Shown here: piece by piece, positions 7,873 to 16,621 of the stretch
Numbering within the stretch: the stretch's first letter is position 1
Layout of the letters: each line of letters begins with the position of its first letter
Notes under the pieces: model-generated
What the model was told of the DNA's origin: nothing
The model's database searches: none
Seen by the model: the letters and a program-made list of their open reading frames with translations, nothing else
Translations under genes and position numbers: made by a program
From: Boudabousia liubingyangii
GTDB lineage: Bacteria > Actinomycetota > Actinomycetes > Actinomycetales > Actinomycetaceae
Assembly: GCF_001907245.1 (NCBI RefSeq)
Contig: NZ_MQSU01000001.1
Span: forward strand, 394,224 to 458,223
Direction: 5' to 3'
Length of the DNA stretch: 64,000 bases

Positions 7873-9396
7873 ATGCAAAAGGCAGTGAACGAAGGAAATA
7901 CTCCAATTCCAATCATCGATCTTTTCTCTGGCCCCGGAGGCTTGGGAGAGGGTTTTATGGCCTTAAGGGACGAGTATGGAAATAGGGCATTTAAAATTTT
8001 AATGTCTGTAGAAAGAGATCCAAACGCTCACAAGACGCTTAGACTTCGTTCTTTCTATCGTCGTATCCTCGACAAAAATAAGGGAAAAGCCCCGAAAGAA
8101 TACATCGAATACACTCTTGATCCCTCTGAGAAAAACTTTGATAAATTAACCGCCAAATATGCGAATGAATATAAGCAGGCTGAGGATGAGACGCTTTGCG
8201 AAGCCTTGGAAGAGGGAAATGACGCCCACGTCAACGAAGCTCTAAAACGACTTGAAAACTATCCGAATTCCCCGACGGTTCTAATCGGCGGTCCGCCATG
8301 TCAAGCCTATTCGCTGGTTGGACGTGCCAGACGCACTAACGAAGACCGCGAATCATTCGAAAATGATGAGCGTCAGACGCTCTACCGCTGCTATTTGAGA
8401 TTCATTGAGAAAATCCAACCAGATATTTTCGTAATGGAAAATGTCAAAGGCATGCTAAGTGCGACCAGAAAATCTCAAAAGATTTTCTCTCTTATCAAGG
8501 GAGATATGGAAGCACTTGGTTACCAATTACACTCTCTTTCTACCGAGTCCCCTTCCTCCCCACTTGATTATCTAATTAAGTCAGAAAAATACGGAATCCC
8601 TCAAGCTCGCCATCGAGTCATTTTGGTTGGAACTAAGATAAGTAAACGCACAGAAATTGCTTGTTTAAAGCCCCAAAAAATGACAACGGTAAATGATGCA
8701 ATTGGTGATCTTCCAAAACTTGGTGGGGAATTCTCGCGCCGAAATCACCCTGGATTCTCTTCACGAAATAAGTTCCTCTCAGAAGCACAAGAAAGACTTC
8801 TATCTGCCGTAAGAGATGACAAGGTAAAAGAGTACTTAGAGACGCTTGTCTTCGACGAGAACGAACGACCGATTAAATCTTCAACAAAACTCGAGAAACC
8901 TTCAATTTATCAACGATGGTATGAAGGAGGGTTCAAAAAACAAACAATCGTTCTTAACCACGACACTAGAGCCCATATGGCTAAGGATTACGAACGGTAT
9001 TTATTCGCTAGCGCTTTTACGCAGGTGCACGATAGATCTGCCAATCTCTATGATTTTCCTACCTATCTCCTTCCTGAGCACAAGAACGTTTTAGGGATTG
9101 AATCAGGTAAAGAGATTATTTTCCCTGACCGGTTCCGCGTCCAGGTTAGTAACAAACCCTCAACAACTGTTACAGCCCATATCTCCAAGGACGGTCACTA
9201 TTTTATCCATCCCGATGCCTCCCAAGCCCGGAGTCTAACGGTTCGCGAAGCAGCCAGACTCCAAACTTTCCCGGACGATTACTACTTCGAAGGCGGAAGA
9301 ACCTCCGCATTCCAACAAGTTGGAAATGCGGTCCCCCCTCTTCTAGCAAATCAGATTGCCAAGATTCTAATAGATAATTTGAATACTAACTCATAG
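7873..9396 (+). CDS. DNA (cytosine-5) methyltransferase of the defence island
   Basis: Predicted modification enzyme of 507 aa. Motif I IIDLFSGPGG is at 14-23, motif IV GGPPCQAYS has catalytic Cys143, motif VI ENVKG is at 189-193 and motif VIII QARHRVILVG at about 244-253. Motifs IX-X include TVREAARLQTFPDDYYF and QVGNAVPPLLA near the C-terminus. About 117 residues separate motifs I and IV, longer than in minimal enzymes. The variable region between VIII and IX should set sequence specificity, which cannot be read from sequence. The gene is convergent with the four-gene operon, its stop only 25 nt from the stop of the AIPR gene. It presumably protects host DNA. Confidence 0.93.
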   Translation: MQKAVNEGNTPIPIIDLFSGPGGLGEGFMALRDEYGNRAFKILMSVERDPNAHKTLRLRSFYRRILDKNKGKAPKEYIEYTLDPSEKNFDKLTAKYANEYKQAEDETLCEALEEGNDAHVNEALKRLENYPNSPTVLIGGPPCQAYSLVGRARRTNEDRESFENDERQTLYRCYLRFIEKIQPDIFVMENVKGMLSATRKSQKIFSLIKGDMEALGYQLHSLSTESPSSPLDYLIKSEKYGIPQARHRVILVGTKISKRTEIACLKPQKMTTVNDAIGDLPKLGGEFSRRNHPGFSSRNKFLSEAQERLLSAVRDDKVKEYLETLVFDENERPIKSSTKLEKPSIYQRWYEGGFKKQTIVLNHDTRAHMAKDYERYLFASAFTQVHDRSANLYDFPTYLLPEHKNVLGIESGKEIIFPDRFRVQVSNKPSTTVTAHISKDGHYFIHPDASQARSLTVREAARLQTFPDDYYFEGGRTSAFQQVGNAVPPLLANQIAKILIDNLNTNS

Positions 9397-9421
9397 GTAA
9401 TTTTCAGAAAATACTCCAAAA

Positions 9422-11251
9422 CTAAATAAGGAATCTTTCAAAATTACTTGGAATTCTAGGCAGATTTTCAGAGATTTTACCCCAGCACTGTTCCTTTTTA
9501 GCCCATTCGGTTACGTTTCTATACCCTTTTTCAGGATTCAAAAGAATGTGATGTGCAATCTCTCCACAAGTTAAAATAAACTTCCTAAAATCCTCAGGTA
9601 CCTCCTGCCTTTCCCAGATGTTCATAAAGTTTATTTTTTTACCAACTCGTTGGGCAGCTGCGTTTATTAATCCAATTGTGAGCGGTACATGCTGGGCAAG
9701 ATATCCCCCAGTTTCATACCATGTCGCATGACCGACGACGTCCCTAACTGCATCGAAGATTAGTTTCTTGGCAATGAGCTCTCGGTAGAAATCATCATCA
9801 AATATTTCCGGATTTTCATCCCATTCTTTAGAAATAAGATCCGCAAAAAATAGGAAATTTTTCTCTGCACCTAGGTTTACCTTATACCCCTCATCGGTCC
9901 AAGAAACGTAGTATTTTGCTAGATCTGTCTTCGTAAATTTCTGATCTTTAGGAAACTCAGATTCAAACTCTCTTCTTGCAACTCTTCCTTTAAGACGTGT
10001 TTTTTCGGAGTCGTACTGACCTCTTGTCCGTTCATAGAACCACTTTCTTGGTAGGAACCCTTCGGATGCAACCAGCGGCAAAATCCTTCTAGAACACTGT
10101 TCAAACCAAATATGAAATTTATGATTAGAAAAGAAATCAGCGTTTTGAATTTTGTTTTGACTATTGGCATACCGAGAGATTAAAGGAACTAGTTCTGTAG
10201 TTTTCTCAGGGCTTACCACAGTTAATTTCATCTGAACGAATACTGACTCAATATTTTCCCGAAGTTTTAGATCACTAAAAGCACTATAAATTGAGGCTGT
10301 CGTCTGACCACCGTTCACAATTTGGAAATTACTAAACGCCTCAATCCGACCTACCGAAGCATTCGATTCTGAGTTTACAAAAACCACTTCATCAGCAGTC
10401 GCGGTGATTCCATTGTTAAATAATAAGAATCTCTCTGGTTCTTCAGTGATTGTTCGTCTAATACCCTTATTAACATTAGTTCTATTCTGAAGAAATAATC
10501 TTACGTTCTGTTCAAGCAGCTGATTATGCCAATCTTCATAAAGTCTTGCTAATAACAAACCAGGTACGGCAGCCAAATATACGACACTATCTTCGCTCCC
10601 CTGATCAACTCTAAGAGCAGAAATATATTCGCTTTCTTCAAGAATGATATCTATCGGCTCACGTTCTTGATCAGAAGAGCGCCATTGGGTCCATCTCTTT
10701 AGATCCCATACGTCGACTACGACTGGTAAGCCATCTATCTCCGACAAATTCGCCTTATGGACGTTTTTTCCTTTTGTCCTAGAAGTAAAGACAATAACTC
10801 TCAGTTCTGAAATCGAATCATTTGCCATCGCCTCCTGTATGGTCAATACCAAGTCGACAACAGCATTAGTATTTTCAATAGTAGGTAGAAAGTCGTTCTC
10901 ATTAATGACTTTATGGAAAAACTCAACAGGTCGCGATGCAAGATCGTCTAGGTGTTTCTGGGTCAACGAGGCTTCAGTAGTGTTCCAGTCAGAAATAATT
11001 AAAGTCAAAGGCCCTTTGCCTTCAAGAAAATCTGGAGAGTCGTCGGGGGTTCCACAATATCCCGATACCAAGGTCCGATTCGGAGGGACATTTTCCAAGT
11101 GATGAACAGGAATAATAATAGGCAAGCGAACAGTCCCTTCTAGTTCCTCTTTCATTATGTTGAAAAAGGAATATGCAGGCAGACGCCCATCTTTCTCGAC
11201 TCTTTTTAGAACTTCTTCTTTAAGAGAATTGAAATCCCCTTCTTTAAGCAT
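9422..11251 (-). CDS. AIPR-family abortive infection phage resistance protein
   Basis: A 609-aa protein with the AIPR core. RFLLFNNGITATADEV (about 275-290) and NFQIVNGGQTTASIYS (about 308-323) are its hallmark motifs, followed by ISRYANSQNKIQNADF (about 368-383) and FFYERTRGQYD-like residues (KWFYERTRGQY near 422). No membrane segment. AIPR proteins occur in abortive infection and restriction-type operons; molecular activity is not established, so nuclease or sensor roles are both open. It is the last gene of the operon and overlaps the upstream nuclease gene by 8 nt. AT-rich coding. Confidence 0.85.
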   Translation of the reverse strand: MLKEGDFNSLKEEVLKRVEKDGRLPAYSFFNIMKEELEGTVRLPIIIPVHHLENVPPNRTLVSGYCGTPDDSPDFLEGKGPLTLIISDWNTTEASLTQKHLDDLASRPVEFFHKVINENDFLPTIENTNAVVDLVLTIQEAMANDSISELRVIVFTSRTKGKNVHKANLSEIDGLPVVVDVWDLKRWTQWRSSDQEREPIDIILEESEYISALRVDQGSEDSVVYLAAVPGLLLARLYEDWHNQLLEQNVRLFLQNRTNVNKGIRRTITEEPERFLLFNNGITATADEVVFVNSESNASVGRIEAFSNFQIVNGGQTTASIYSAFSDLKLRENIESVFVQMKLTVVSPEKTTELVPLISRYANSQNKIQNADFFSNHKFHIWFEQCSRRILPLVASEGFLPRKWFYERTRGQYDSEKTRLKGRVARREFESEFPKDQKFTKTDLAKYYVSWTDEGYKVNLGAEKNFLFFADLISKEWDENPEIFDDDFYRELIAKKLIFDAVRDVVGHATWYETGGYLAQHVPLTIGLINAAAQRVGKKINFMNIWERQEVPEDFRKFILTCGEIAHHILLNPEKGYRNVTEWAKKEQCWGKISENLPRIPSNFERFLI

Positions 11252-12239
11252 TTTCGTTCCTCAAAATATTTGCCAATTCCATCATGTTGGTTTCAAAGTT
11301 CTTTAACCCGCCGAGCTCAAGATCATACGCGACAGCTCTGATTTCTGGGGGTATGGATCTCGGCGTAATTGCTGGAAACTGGTCTTCAACTTCAAAAACT
11401 TGATTCTCGTTGATCTTCCATTTCTCTTTATGCTTTTCCTCTAAGAAAAAACCATAATCAGCTAGTTTATTTTCGAACGCAATTCTCTCATGGATACCAA
11501 TCATCCCGAATAAGTGTTCGATAATCTCATTTAGTGTCTTACCGTTGATTTCATCTTTGACAACCGAAAAAACCACTAGGAATAACCGTTCTTGGTTACT
11601 CTTCTCTAGTTGATGCTCCGAAGAAATACGAACTTTTTGGTAAGCTCCTCCCCTTTTTGTTTTTACCTCTACCAAGGTAGAGCCGAAGACAAAATCTTGA
11701 TGATCTCCGGTACCACCAACCCATCCATCTATGAGCGAATAAGCAGCAATTCCTTGCTTGATGCCTTGTTCGATAAAGCTAATCTCTCCGATGAGACCTT
11801 TTTGCTTTTCAATTGATAATGCGCTGTTCTTTTCTTCAAAAAGACGTCGCCACTTGTAGAGGATACTTATAGTTAACGCTAGATAATCCTTTTCTTCAGC
11901 GTCCTGTAAAATACCACACAGGCTATAACAAAGCTCAGCAAAAACATCACGAACATCATTATTATTTAAAAGAATGTAAAGGATCCCTCGGACTTCATCA
12001 TTGACAATTTTTAGCTGTGTGAAGGAAGGAATCTTAAGGTCTCGCTTTTCATCCTTATACTCAACTTTTATGCCTACTTTTCGTTCGTAGTCTTTAATCC
12101 AGTAACAAGCGATCCTTTTAGGATTTCGCTCCTTCGAGATCATATGGGTTTTTATTTCCGTTTTATTTTCAGCATCACCAAGAGTATCCCAAGGACTCAT
12201 TGACGCTAAACTAGCAGATTGATTTCCCTCAGTTTTCAT
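11244..12239 (-). CDS. PD-(D/E)XK motif protein (DUF4420-type), probable restriction nuclease subunit
   Basis: A 331-aa protein whose middle carries a PD-(D/E)XK nuclease signature: Glu152 in GLIGEISFIEQ, Asp182 in GDHQDFVF, and Glu191 and Lys193 in LVEVKTKRGG. This spacing matches the 'PD-(D/E)XK motif protein' family (DUF4420) found next to Z1 and AIPR genes. It is the best candidate for the DNA-cutting subunit. It overlaps the Z1 gene upstream by 11 nt and the AIPR gene downstream by 8 nt, so the products are probably made in fixed ratio by coupled translation. No DNA-recognition domain is recognisable. Confidence 0.83.
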   Translation of the reverse strand: MKTEGNQSASLASMSPWDTLGDAENKTEIKTHMISKERNPKRIACYWIKDYERKVGIKVEYKDEKRDLKIPSFTQLKIVNDEVRGILYILLNNNDVRDVFAELCYSLCGILQDAEEKDYLALTISILYKWRRLFEEKNSALSIEKQKGLIGEISFIEQGIKQGIAAYSLIDGWVGGTGDHQDFVFGSTLVEVKTKRGGAYQKVRISSEHQLEKSNQERLFLVVFSVVKDEINGKTLNEIIEHLFGMIGIHERIAFENKLADYGFFLEEKHKEKWKINENQVFEVEDQFPAITPRSIPPEIRAVAYDLELGGLKNFETNMMELANILRNENA

Positions 12240-14961
12240 CTACCTGGTCCTCCACATCATTTGGCAAGGATGAGTTAACAACATAATGACTTTCCACAGT
12301 TACGTTAGTTGGAGGGAACATTATTGTCCATCCAATATACTGAGCTTCTTCGACCGCCAGACCGTTAATAGGATTTTTAAATTTCAACGGAAATAAGACC
12401 AAGACAGGCTCAGTAAAATGCCTTATAAATAGACTGTCTGGAGGGTTATTTCCCCCCGAATAATCCTTGCGTATCTCTTCATATTTCGACTGTTCGAGTC
12501 CAACGGCACCGATTCCACGACCACTCAACCTTCGGTTATCTCCAGACAGTAGGATTCCTCCACCGCTATCAGTACCAGGCGATCGAAGGGTCCACTTAAT
12601 TCCGTTAAGATCGAATATAGGTTCTATTGAGCTGTTACTAAGAACAACCTGGCCACCCTTCCCTGATGCGATTAGAACTCGCCAGTACAGAGCTTCACCT
12701 ACTAGATTCATCTTCCTAATTGCTGATGACAAAAGATTTGTCTGCGTCTTCGGTGAGTAGTTGTTCTCATTACGATAGTCATTCAGGAACGCCAAAATCC
12801 TTTCAACTGGAACATTCTGATAAATCCTTCCTGTAGTATTGGAAGTTCGAGCTGCCCCAGTTGTTCTACGCCTAGTTGAGTCTCTCAAATCGCGATTGTT
12901 TAGGGATATGTCTTGCTCAATATCATTTATTAGACGAATAAACGCACTTTCGTTTTCGTATTGCGTATCATGATCTTCGATAAAAGACAATGTTTCAAAA
13001 AGCTTGCAACTAACATCCAGTGAATCAAAGTAGTCTTTTGAACTCTTTTGTTTGTTAACACTCGTGATAATTAACCGGTCCGGATGCTTTCTAATCTTTA
13101 GCGCCAAGTCGCGAGGACGAATACCCCTTTGTACTAAATTTTCAATCTCGTCATATAGTTCGGCGACAACTCTCGTAATGTATTCATACCATCCCTGGGA
13201 TTCCGCAGGTAACCAAATCCTACAGCGATGCTCATAACTCGCACGATACCCAAACCAGCGACACATCTGCATTAGAGTGTCATACGAACGAGAATTCCGG
13301 GCGAAATATGAAGTAACTAAACCCTCAAGGGTTAGACCTCGGGAAAGCGCATCTCCTCCAATGGCGATCACGTTGACTAGAGCATCATCTTCGTAAGTCA
13401 GTTCATCAGGAGAATCTCCATTGATTACAACTATTTTTATCGGATTCCTTGCGTTTTCCTTAGTGAATAAGCGAAGCAGTTCCAGAAGGTCAAAGCTTTC
13501 TTGATCCGAAATAAATTCTCGCTGCCAGAGACTAACCAGTCTTCTTAAGTACTGCTCATCAGACTCATCCTGCTGCAAGAAATCTTGCAATGATGAAGCC
13601 TCATTTACGGCGGATCGAATTTCATCAACCAATCCATCTAGGTAGTTTTTAAGTCTTCTAGAAATTTGTTCTTGAACTTGAACGAATCTACTTACATTGA
13701 CCATCATGCTTCGATGTTTCGGCTTGTCAGAAGCCGACTCAATGGCAACATTTATCAAAAAATGGCAAATCGCATCTTTAATACAATCGGTTAACTTATT
13801 TGGAAGAATAAAATCTTTCGAGTGTTTCTGGGGAAGAATCTCTTCCAAGTGCGAGCGGCATAAATACTTATCATCCTCACCGCTAAAAACCTTATTTGCG
13901 CCGAAATATTCTTCAGAGCTTCGCATTAAAATGATGAAATCTTTGGGAAAAATATCCTCACCGTAAACTTCATCGTCAACATTCGCATTCACTAATACAT
14001 TCGCAAAAGGAGTTGCGGTATAGCCAACATACGAATTGACGGGGAAACTGTCATGAGAAAGAATTTTTCTAATTAGACCATTAATTCTCGAAACATCTTC
14101 AGGGTTCCTACCGACGTTAATTGAAGCGTTGTCTGCCTCATCATCGATCAGAAGCAGAGGGTAAGCAATCTGTCCGCTATCACAGATCTTTAATACAGAT
14201 GTCAAAGACTGGATATTCTTTTTGGTAACAAGAATGCTTCTTGAGCCATCAGAAAGTTTGGAAGTTGACGGAACAGAGTGATTATGCACATCACCCCAAG
14301 CAGTTGTAAATGAGAAGACAGACAGATTCTCTTTCCCGGCAGGCAGCAGCCCAACCCCGATTGGCTCCGCATTTCCAATACTTCCCCTCTGGGTCGAGCC
14401 GATGATCCCAGCATCTATCCGCTCTTGTGTTTGTTTTCTTAAGTTGTTATGGATACCCGAAAGAACGATGACCGATCGATAGCCAATATCAAAGGCCTTT
14501 GCTATCAAACCTATATAGTTAGCAGTTTTTCCTGATTGCACATCCGCGACAACGAGACCGCGAATTCGCTCACTTTTGGACTTAGGATCTGCCAGTTTAG
14601 TAACAATCTTTTCCGTTACTGCGTCAATAGAATCGATTGCTTTAGCCATTGAGCCATCTTGCTGAAGATAAGCACAATATCTAGAGAAGAATTCCGACCT
14701 ATCTATAGGAGGTAGATTACGAGAATCGTCATCCTCGGCAATGATGAATGGAGACTTTTCAGAAAATGTCGTGTCAAATAGTTCTTCAGTTACTATCTGG
14801 ATCGCACGTTCCTGATCCTCTGATGAGTCTGGGAAGAACGCCTCAGAAAAACGCCTTGTTTCCTTAATAATCTTATCCCTGCTGTAGTCTCCCGTACTTT
14901 CTAAACACGAAACTACAGATTCTTTAAGTCGTTTTTTTCTTTCCTCGAATGAAAGCATCAT
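12229..14961 (-). CDS. Z1-domain SF2-like ATPase of the defence system
   Basis: Large 910-aa protein. A P-loop variant VQSGKT is at 141-146 within RGLVVADVQSGKTANYIGL, a DDEAD box in LLIDDEAD at about 270-277, and a motif III-like SYVGYTATPFANVL near 310-323. The Z1 signature comprises GDALSRGLTLEGL near 540 and DTLMQMCRWFGYR near 560. Z1 proteins are helicase-like ATPases thought to move along or remodel DNA in restriction-type systems with MutL/MORC-like ATPases. The length agrees with full-size Z1 proteins and no break in the frame is seen. It starts 45 nt downstream of the GHKL ATPase gene on the same strand. Confidence 0.9.
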   Translation of the reverse strand: MMLSFEERKKRLKESVVSCLESTGDYSRDKIIKETRRFSEAFFPDSSEDQERAIQIVTEELFDTTFSEKSPFIIAEDDDSRNLPPIDRSEFFSRYCAYLQQDGSMAKAIDSIDAVTEKIVTKLADPKSKSERIRGLVVADVQSGKTANYIGLIAKAFDIGYRSVIVLSGIHNNLRKQTQERIDAGIIGSTQRGSIGNAEPIGVGLLPAGKENLSVFSFTTAWGDVHNHSVPSTSKLSDGSRSILVTKKNIQSLTSVLKICDSGQIAYPLLLIDDEADNASINVGRNPEDVSRINGLIRKILSHDSFPVNSYVGYTATPFANVLVNANVDDEVYGEDIFPKDFIILMRSSEEYFGANKVFSGEDDKYLCRSHLEEILPQKHSKDFILPNKLTDCIKDAICHFLINVAIESASDKPKHRSMMVNVSRFVQVQEQISRRLKNYLDGLVDEIRSAVNEASSLQDFLQQDESDEQYLRRLVSLWQREFISDQESFDLLELLRLFTKENARNPIKIVVINGDSPDELTYEDDALVNVIAIGGDALSRGLTLEGLVTSYFARNSRSYDTLMQMCRWFGYRASYEHRCRIWLPAESQGWYEYITRVVAELYDEIENLVQRGIRPRDLALKIRKHPDRLIITSVNKQKSSKDYFDSLDVSCKLFETLSFIEDHDTQYENESAFIRLINDIEQDISLNNRDLRDSTRRRTTGAARTSNTTGRIYQNVPVERILAFLNDYRNENNYSPKTQTNLLSSAIRKMNLVGEALYWRVLIASGKGGQVVLSNSSIEPIFDLNGIKWTLRSPGTDSGGGILLSGDNRRLSGRGIGAVGLEQSKYEEIRKDYSGGNNPPDSLFIRHFTEPVLVLFPLKFKNPINGLAVEEAQYIGWTIMFPPTNVTVESHYVVNSSLPNDVEDQVDEN

Positions 14962-15006
14962 AAATCCTTGCCGCTATTTAATACTTTTTAGGCTAAGTAG
15001 TAATTT

Positions 15007-16341
15007 CTAATCATCGCGAAATGCCTTTTCGAAATAATCATCAATTACTTTTTTCTCCTTAGAACTTCTATTCGGAGTTACAAAATCTAAGCTCATACTT
15101 TGAGCAAAATTAAACAATGTGCCAACCGGTAGCGTATCCTCAATGATTTTTACCAAAGATTCAAAATTCTCTTGTTGCTCTTCATCAAGCGACTCATAGA
15201 AGAATGAGACTAATGGGCTTTCGAAGGCTAGTTTACAAGAAAGCAAGTTTCCGCTTGTCTGTACCTTCCAAACGCTATCCTTTGCGTGGTGCTTCCGTGC
15301 TGCCAAGTTAGGAACAAGCGCTTTCCTAGATCGAAGCGGAAAACTACTAATAAGCAATGCTATCTGGCTTTTAACATCGCTTGGCAACTGTGCAAATACC
15401 TTTTTTACATCAATTGTCCATTCATCGTCATTGGAGTTATCTATGTCAAGCTGAACTCTAGTTAACTGACTATCCGCACTCTTTGGATGAAGACCGAACC
15501 ATGTTCCCCATTTAATCAAACGGTTCGCTCGGTAAAGAAAAAAGCCCTGATTGCGAATATATCCTCCAGGTAGAGCATATCGCTTGTACTCAACCTCTGA
15601 AGGAAATTTTTCCTTTTTCGGAATAGTGAAAACTTGCATTTTCACGCCCGGTTTTAGCTCTTCTAAAGGCTCGGGCTGCGTCGCAGTAAACCCACGACAA
15701 AATGGATCTATCGCAGAAATCGGATTTCCATTAAGGAAAATTTTTGTCTTCTTCTTCGCGCCTAGCCCTCTAATAGGACTGATAAAACGATGAAACACAA
15801 GACCGATATGAGATTCGAGTTTCTTAACAAAATCGGCCTTCTTCTTTCTATCAATACGATCTATATTCTGCCAAATGACGAGGGTTCCATGTTCTGGCAT
15901 GCTCTCAAACTTAGGCAAGTTTGAAACATCATTTATCTCATCGATCACCCAATCATGATGTTTTTCGATTTGATCTAGATCCCAGCAAAAACAGGACGTA
16001 GCTTCTTCTTTCTTCGAAACGACGGTGAGCTTCCGACATTGCGAAAAACTGGCGGTTTTTAAACCTAATCCAAAACGTCCCAGATCGTCCGATTGTCTTT
16101 CTAATCTTGGATCAGAACTACCAAAACGCATTGCCTCTAAAAGCTCAGAACGTGTGAGCCCCGTTCCATTATCAGTAACTGTGAGGGTTAAGTTACCATC
16201 AAAAATATAAAGAGAAATCTTGATCTCGGAAGCACCAGCAGAAATCGAATTGTCAATAATATCGGAAACAGCCGTTTCAAACGAATAGCCTATATCACGA
16301 AGACTCTCGATCAGGATATTGGGATGTGGCTCAAGCTTCAT
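15007..16341 (-). CDS. GHKL (MutL/MORC/Hsp90-like) ATPase, first gene of defence operon
   Basis: A 444-aa protein with an N-terminal GHKL ATP-binding fold. The N-box lies in VSDIIDNSISAGA (about 25-37, with Asp30 and Asn31), G1 in DNGTGLT (57-63) and G2 in GRFGLGLKTASFS (about 88-100). Histidine-kinase features (H-box, membrane segments) are absent, so it is closer to MutL/MORC-type ATPases, which act as ATP-gated clamps. A transducer-like middle region follows and the C-terminus is charged. It leads the operon and has its own promoter (TTGAAG-18-TATATT) and a GAAAGAG ribosome site. Likely role: ATP-dependent DNA clamp or sensor coupling the Z1 motor to cleavage (inference). Confidence 0.85.
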   Translation of the reverse strand: MKLEPHPNILIESLRDIGYSFETAVSDIIDNSISAGASEIKISLYIFDGNLTLTVTDNGTGLTRSELLEAMRFGSSDPRLERQSDDLGRFGLGLKTASFSQCRKLTVVSKKEEATSCFCWDLDQIEKHHDWVIDEINDVSNLPKFESMPEHGTLVIWQNIDRIDRKKKADFVKKLESHIGLVFHRFISPIRGLGAKKKTKIFLNGNPISAIDPFCRGFTATQPEPLEELKPGVKMQVFTIPKKEKFPSEVEYKRYALPGGYIRNQGFFLYRANRLIKWGTWFGLHPKSADSQLTRVQLDIDNSNDDEWTIDVKKVFAQLPSDVKSQIALLISSFPLRSRKALVPNLAARKHHAKDSVWKVQTSGNLLSCKLAFESPLVSFFYESLDEEQQENFESLVKIIEDTLPVGTLFNFAQSMSLDFVTPNRSSKEKKVIDDYFEKAFRDD

Positions 16342-16369
16342 TGCACTCTTTCGTTGTATTTCTAGCTGA

Positions 16370-16399
16370 AATATACCTCACAAAGTGTCTAAACTTCAA
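16370..16399 (-). promoter_or_regulatory. Sigma-A-like promoter of the defence operon
   Basis: On the minus strand TTGAAG (16394-16399) and TATATT (16370-16375) are separated by 18 nt and lie about 30 nt upstream of the GHKL start codon. Confidence 0.5.
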
Positions 16400-16426
16400 A
16401 ATTTGGTAACCAGAAAATTAGCAAAC

Positions 16427-16456
16427 AAAACCCCGGTATTCCAACGAATACCGGGG
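16427..16456 (-). terminator. Intrinsic terminator of tRNA-Ser(UGA)
   Basis: CCCCGGTATT and AATACCGGGG arms around a 6-nt loop with UUUU following on the minus strand. Near-duplicate of the hairpin at 7576-7605 and right boundary of the AT-rich island. Confidence 0.85.
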
Positions 16457-16460
16457 TTAG

Positions 16461-16551
16461 TGGCGGAGAGTAAGGGATTCGAACCCTTGGTACGGGGTTG
16501 CCGTACAATGGTTTTCAAGACCATCTCCTTCGGCCACTCGGACAACTCTCC
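16461..16551 (-). tRNA. tRNA-Ser (anticodon UGA)
   Basis: Acceptor GGAGAGT/ACTCTCC with discriminator G and encoded CCA. The anticodon stem ATGGT/ACCAT encloses CTTGAAA (anticodon TGA). A long variable arm and a T-arm with GGTTCGAATCC make it a class II serine tRNA. It lies about 2.1 kb from the serS gene on the same strand. Confidence 0.97.
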
Positions 16552-16621
16552 AAGTCAACCTGCTACCAAAGTGAGCCCGCCAGTAAAGCCGGCAAAGCGC
16601 CCTCGGGAACAAAGTCGAAGA

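Larger units (their letters stand above)
7702..16426. other. AT-rich defence island between two tRNA-Ser genes
   Basis: The block from the end of tRNA-Ser(GCU) to the terminator of tRNA-Ser(UGA) is visibly richer in A+T and uses more AGA, ATA and TTA codons than the flanking housekeeping genes. It holds only the five defence genes listed below and no integrase, transposase or phage structural gene. Acquired DNA is an inference from composition and context; a composition plot and comparison with a relative carrying an empty site would settle it. Confidence 0.7.

Noticed and set aside
7702-16426. Prophage or integrative element.
   Set aside because: No integrase, recombinase, replication or structural genes; the tRNA 3' ends are intact and there is no exact att duplication.
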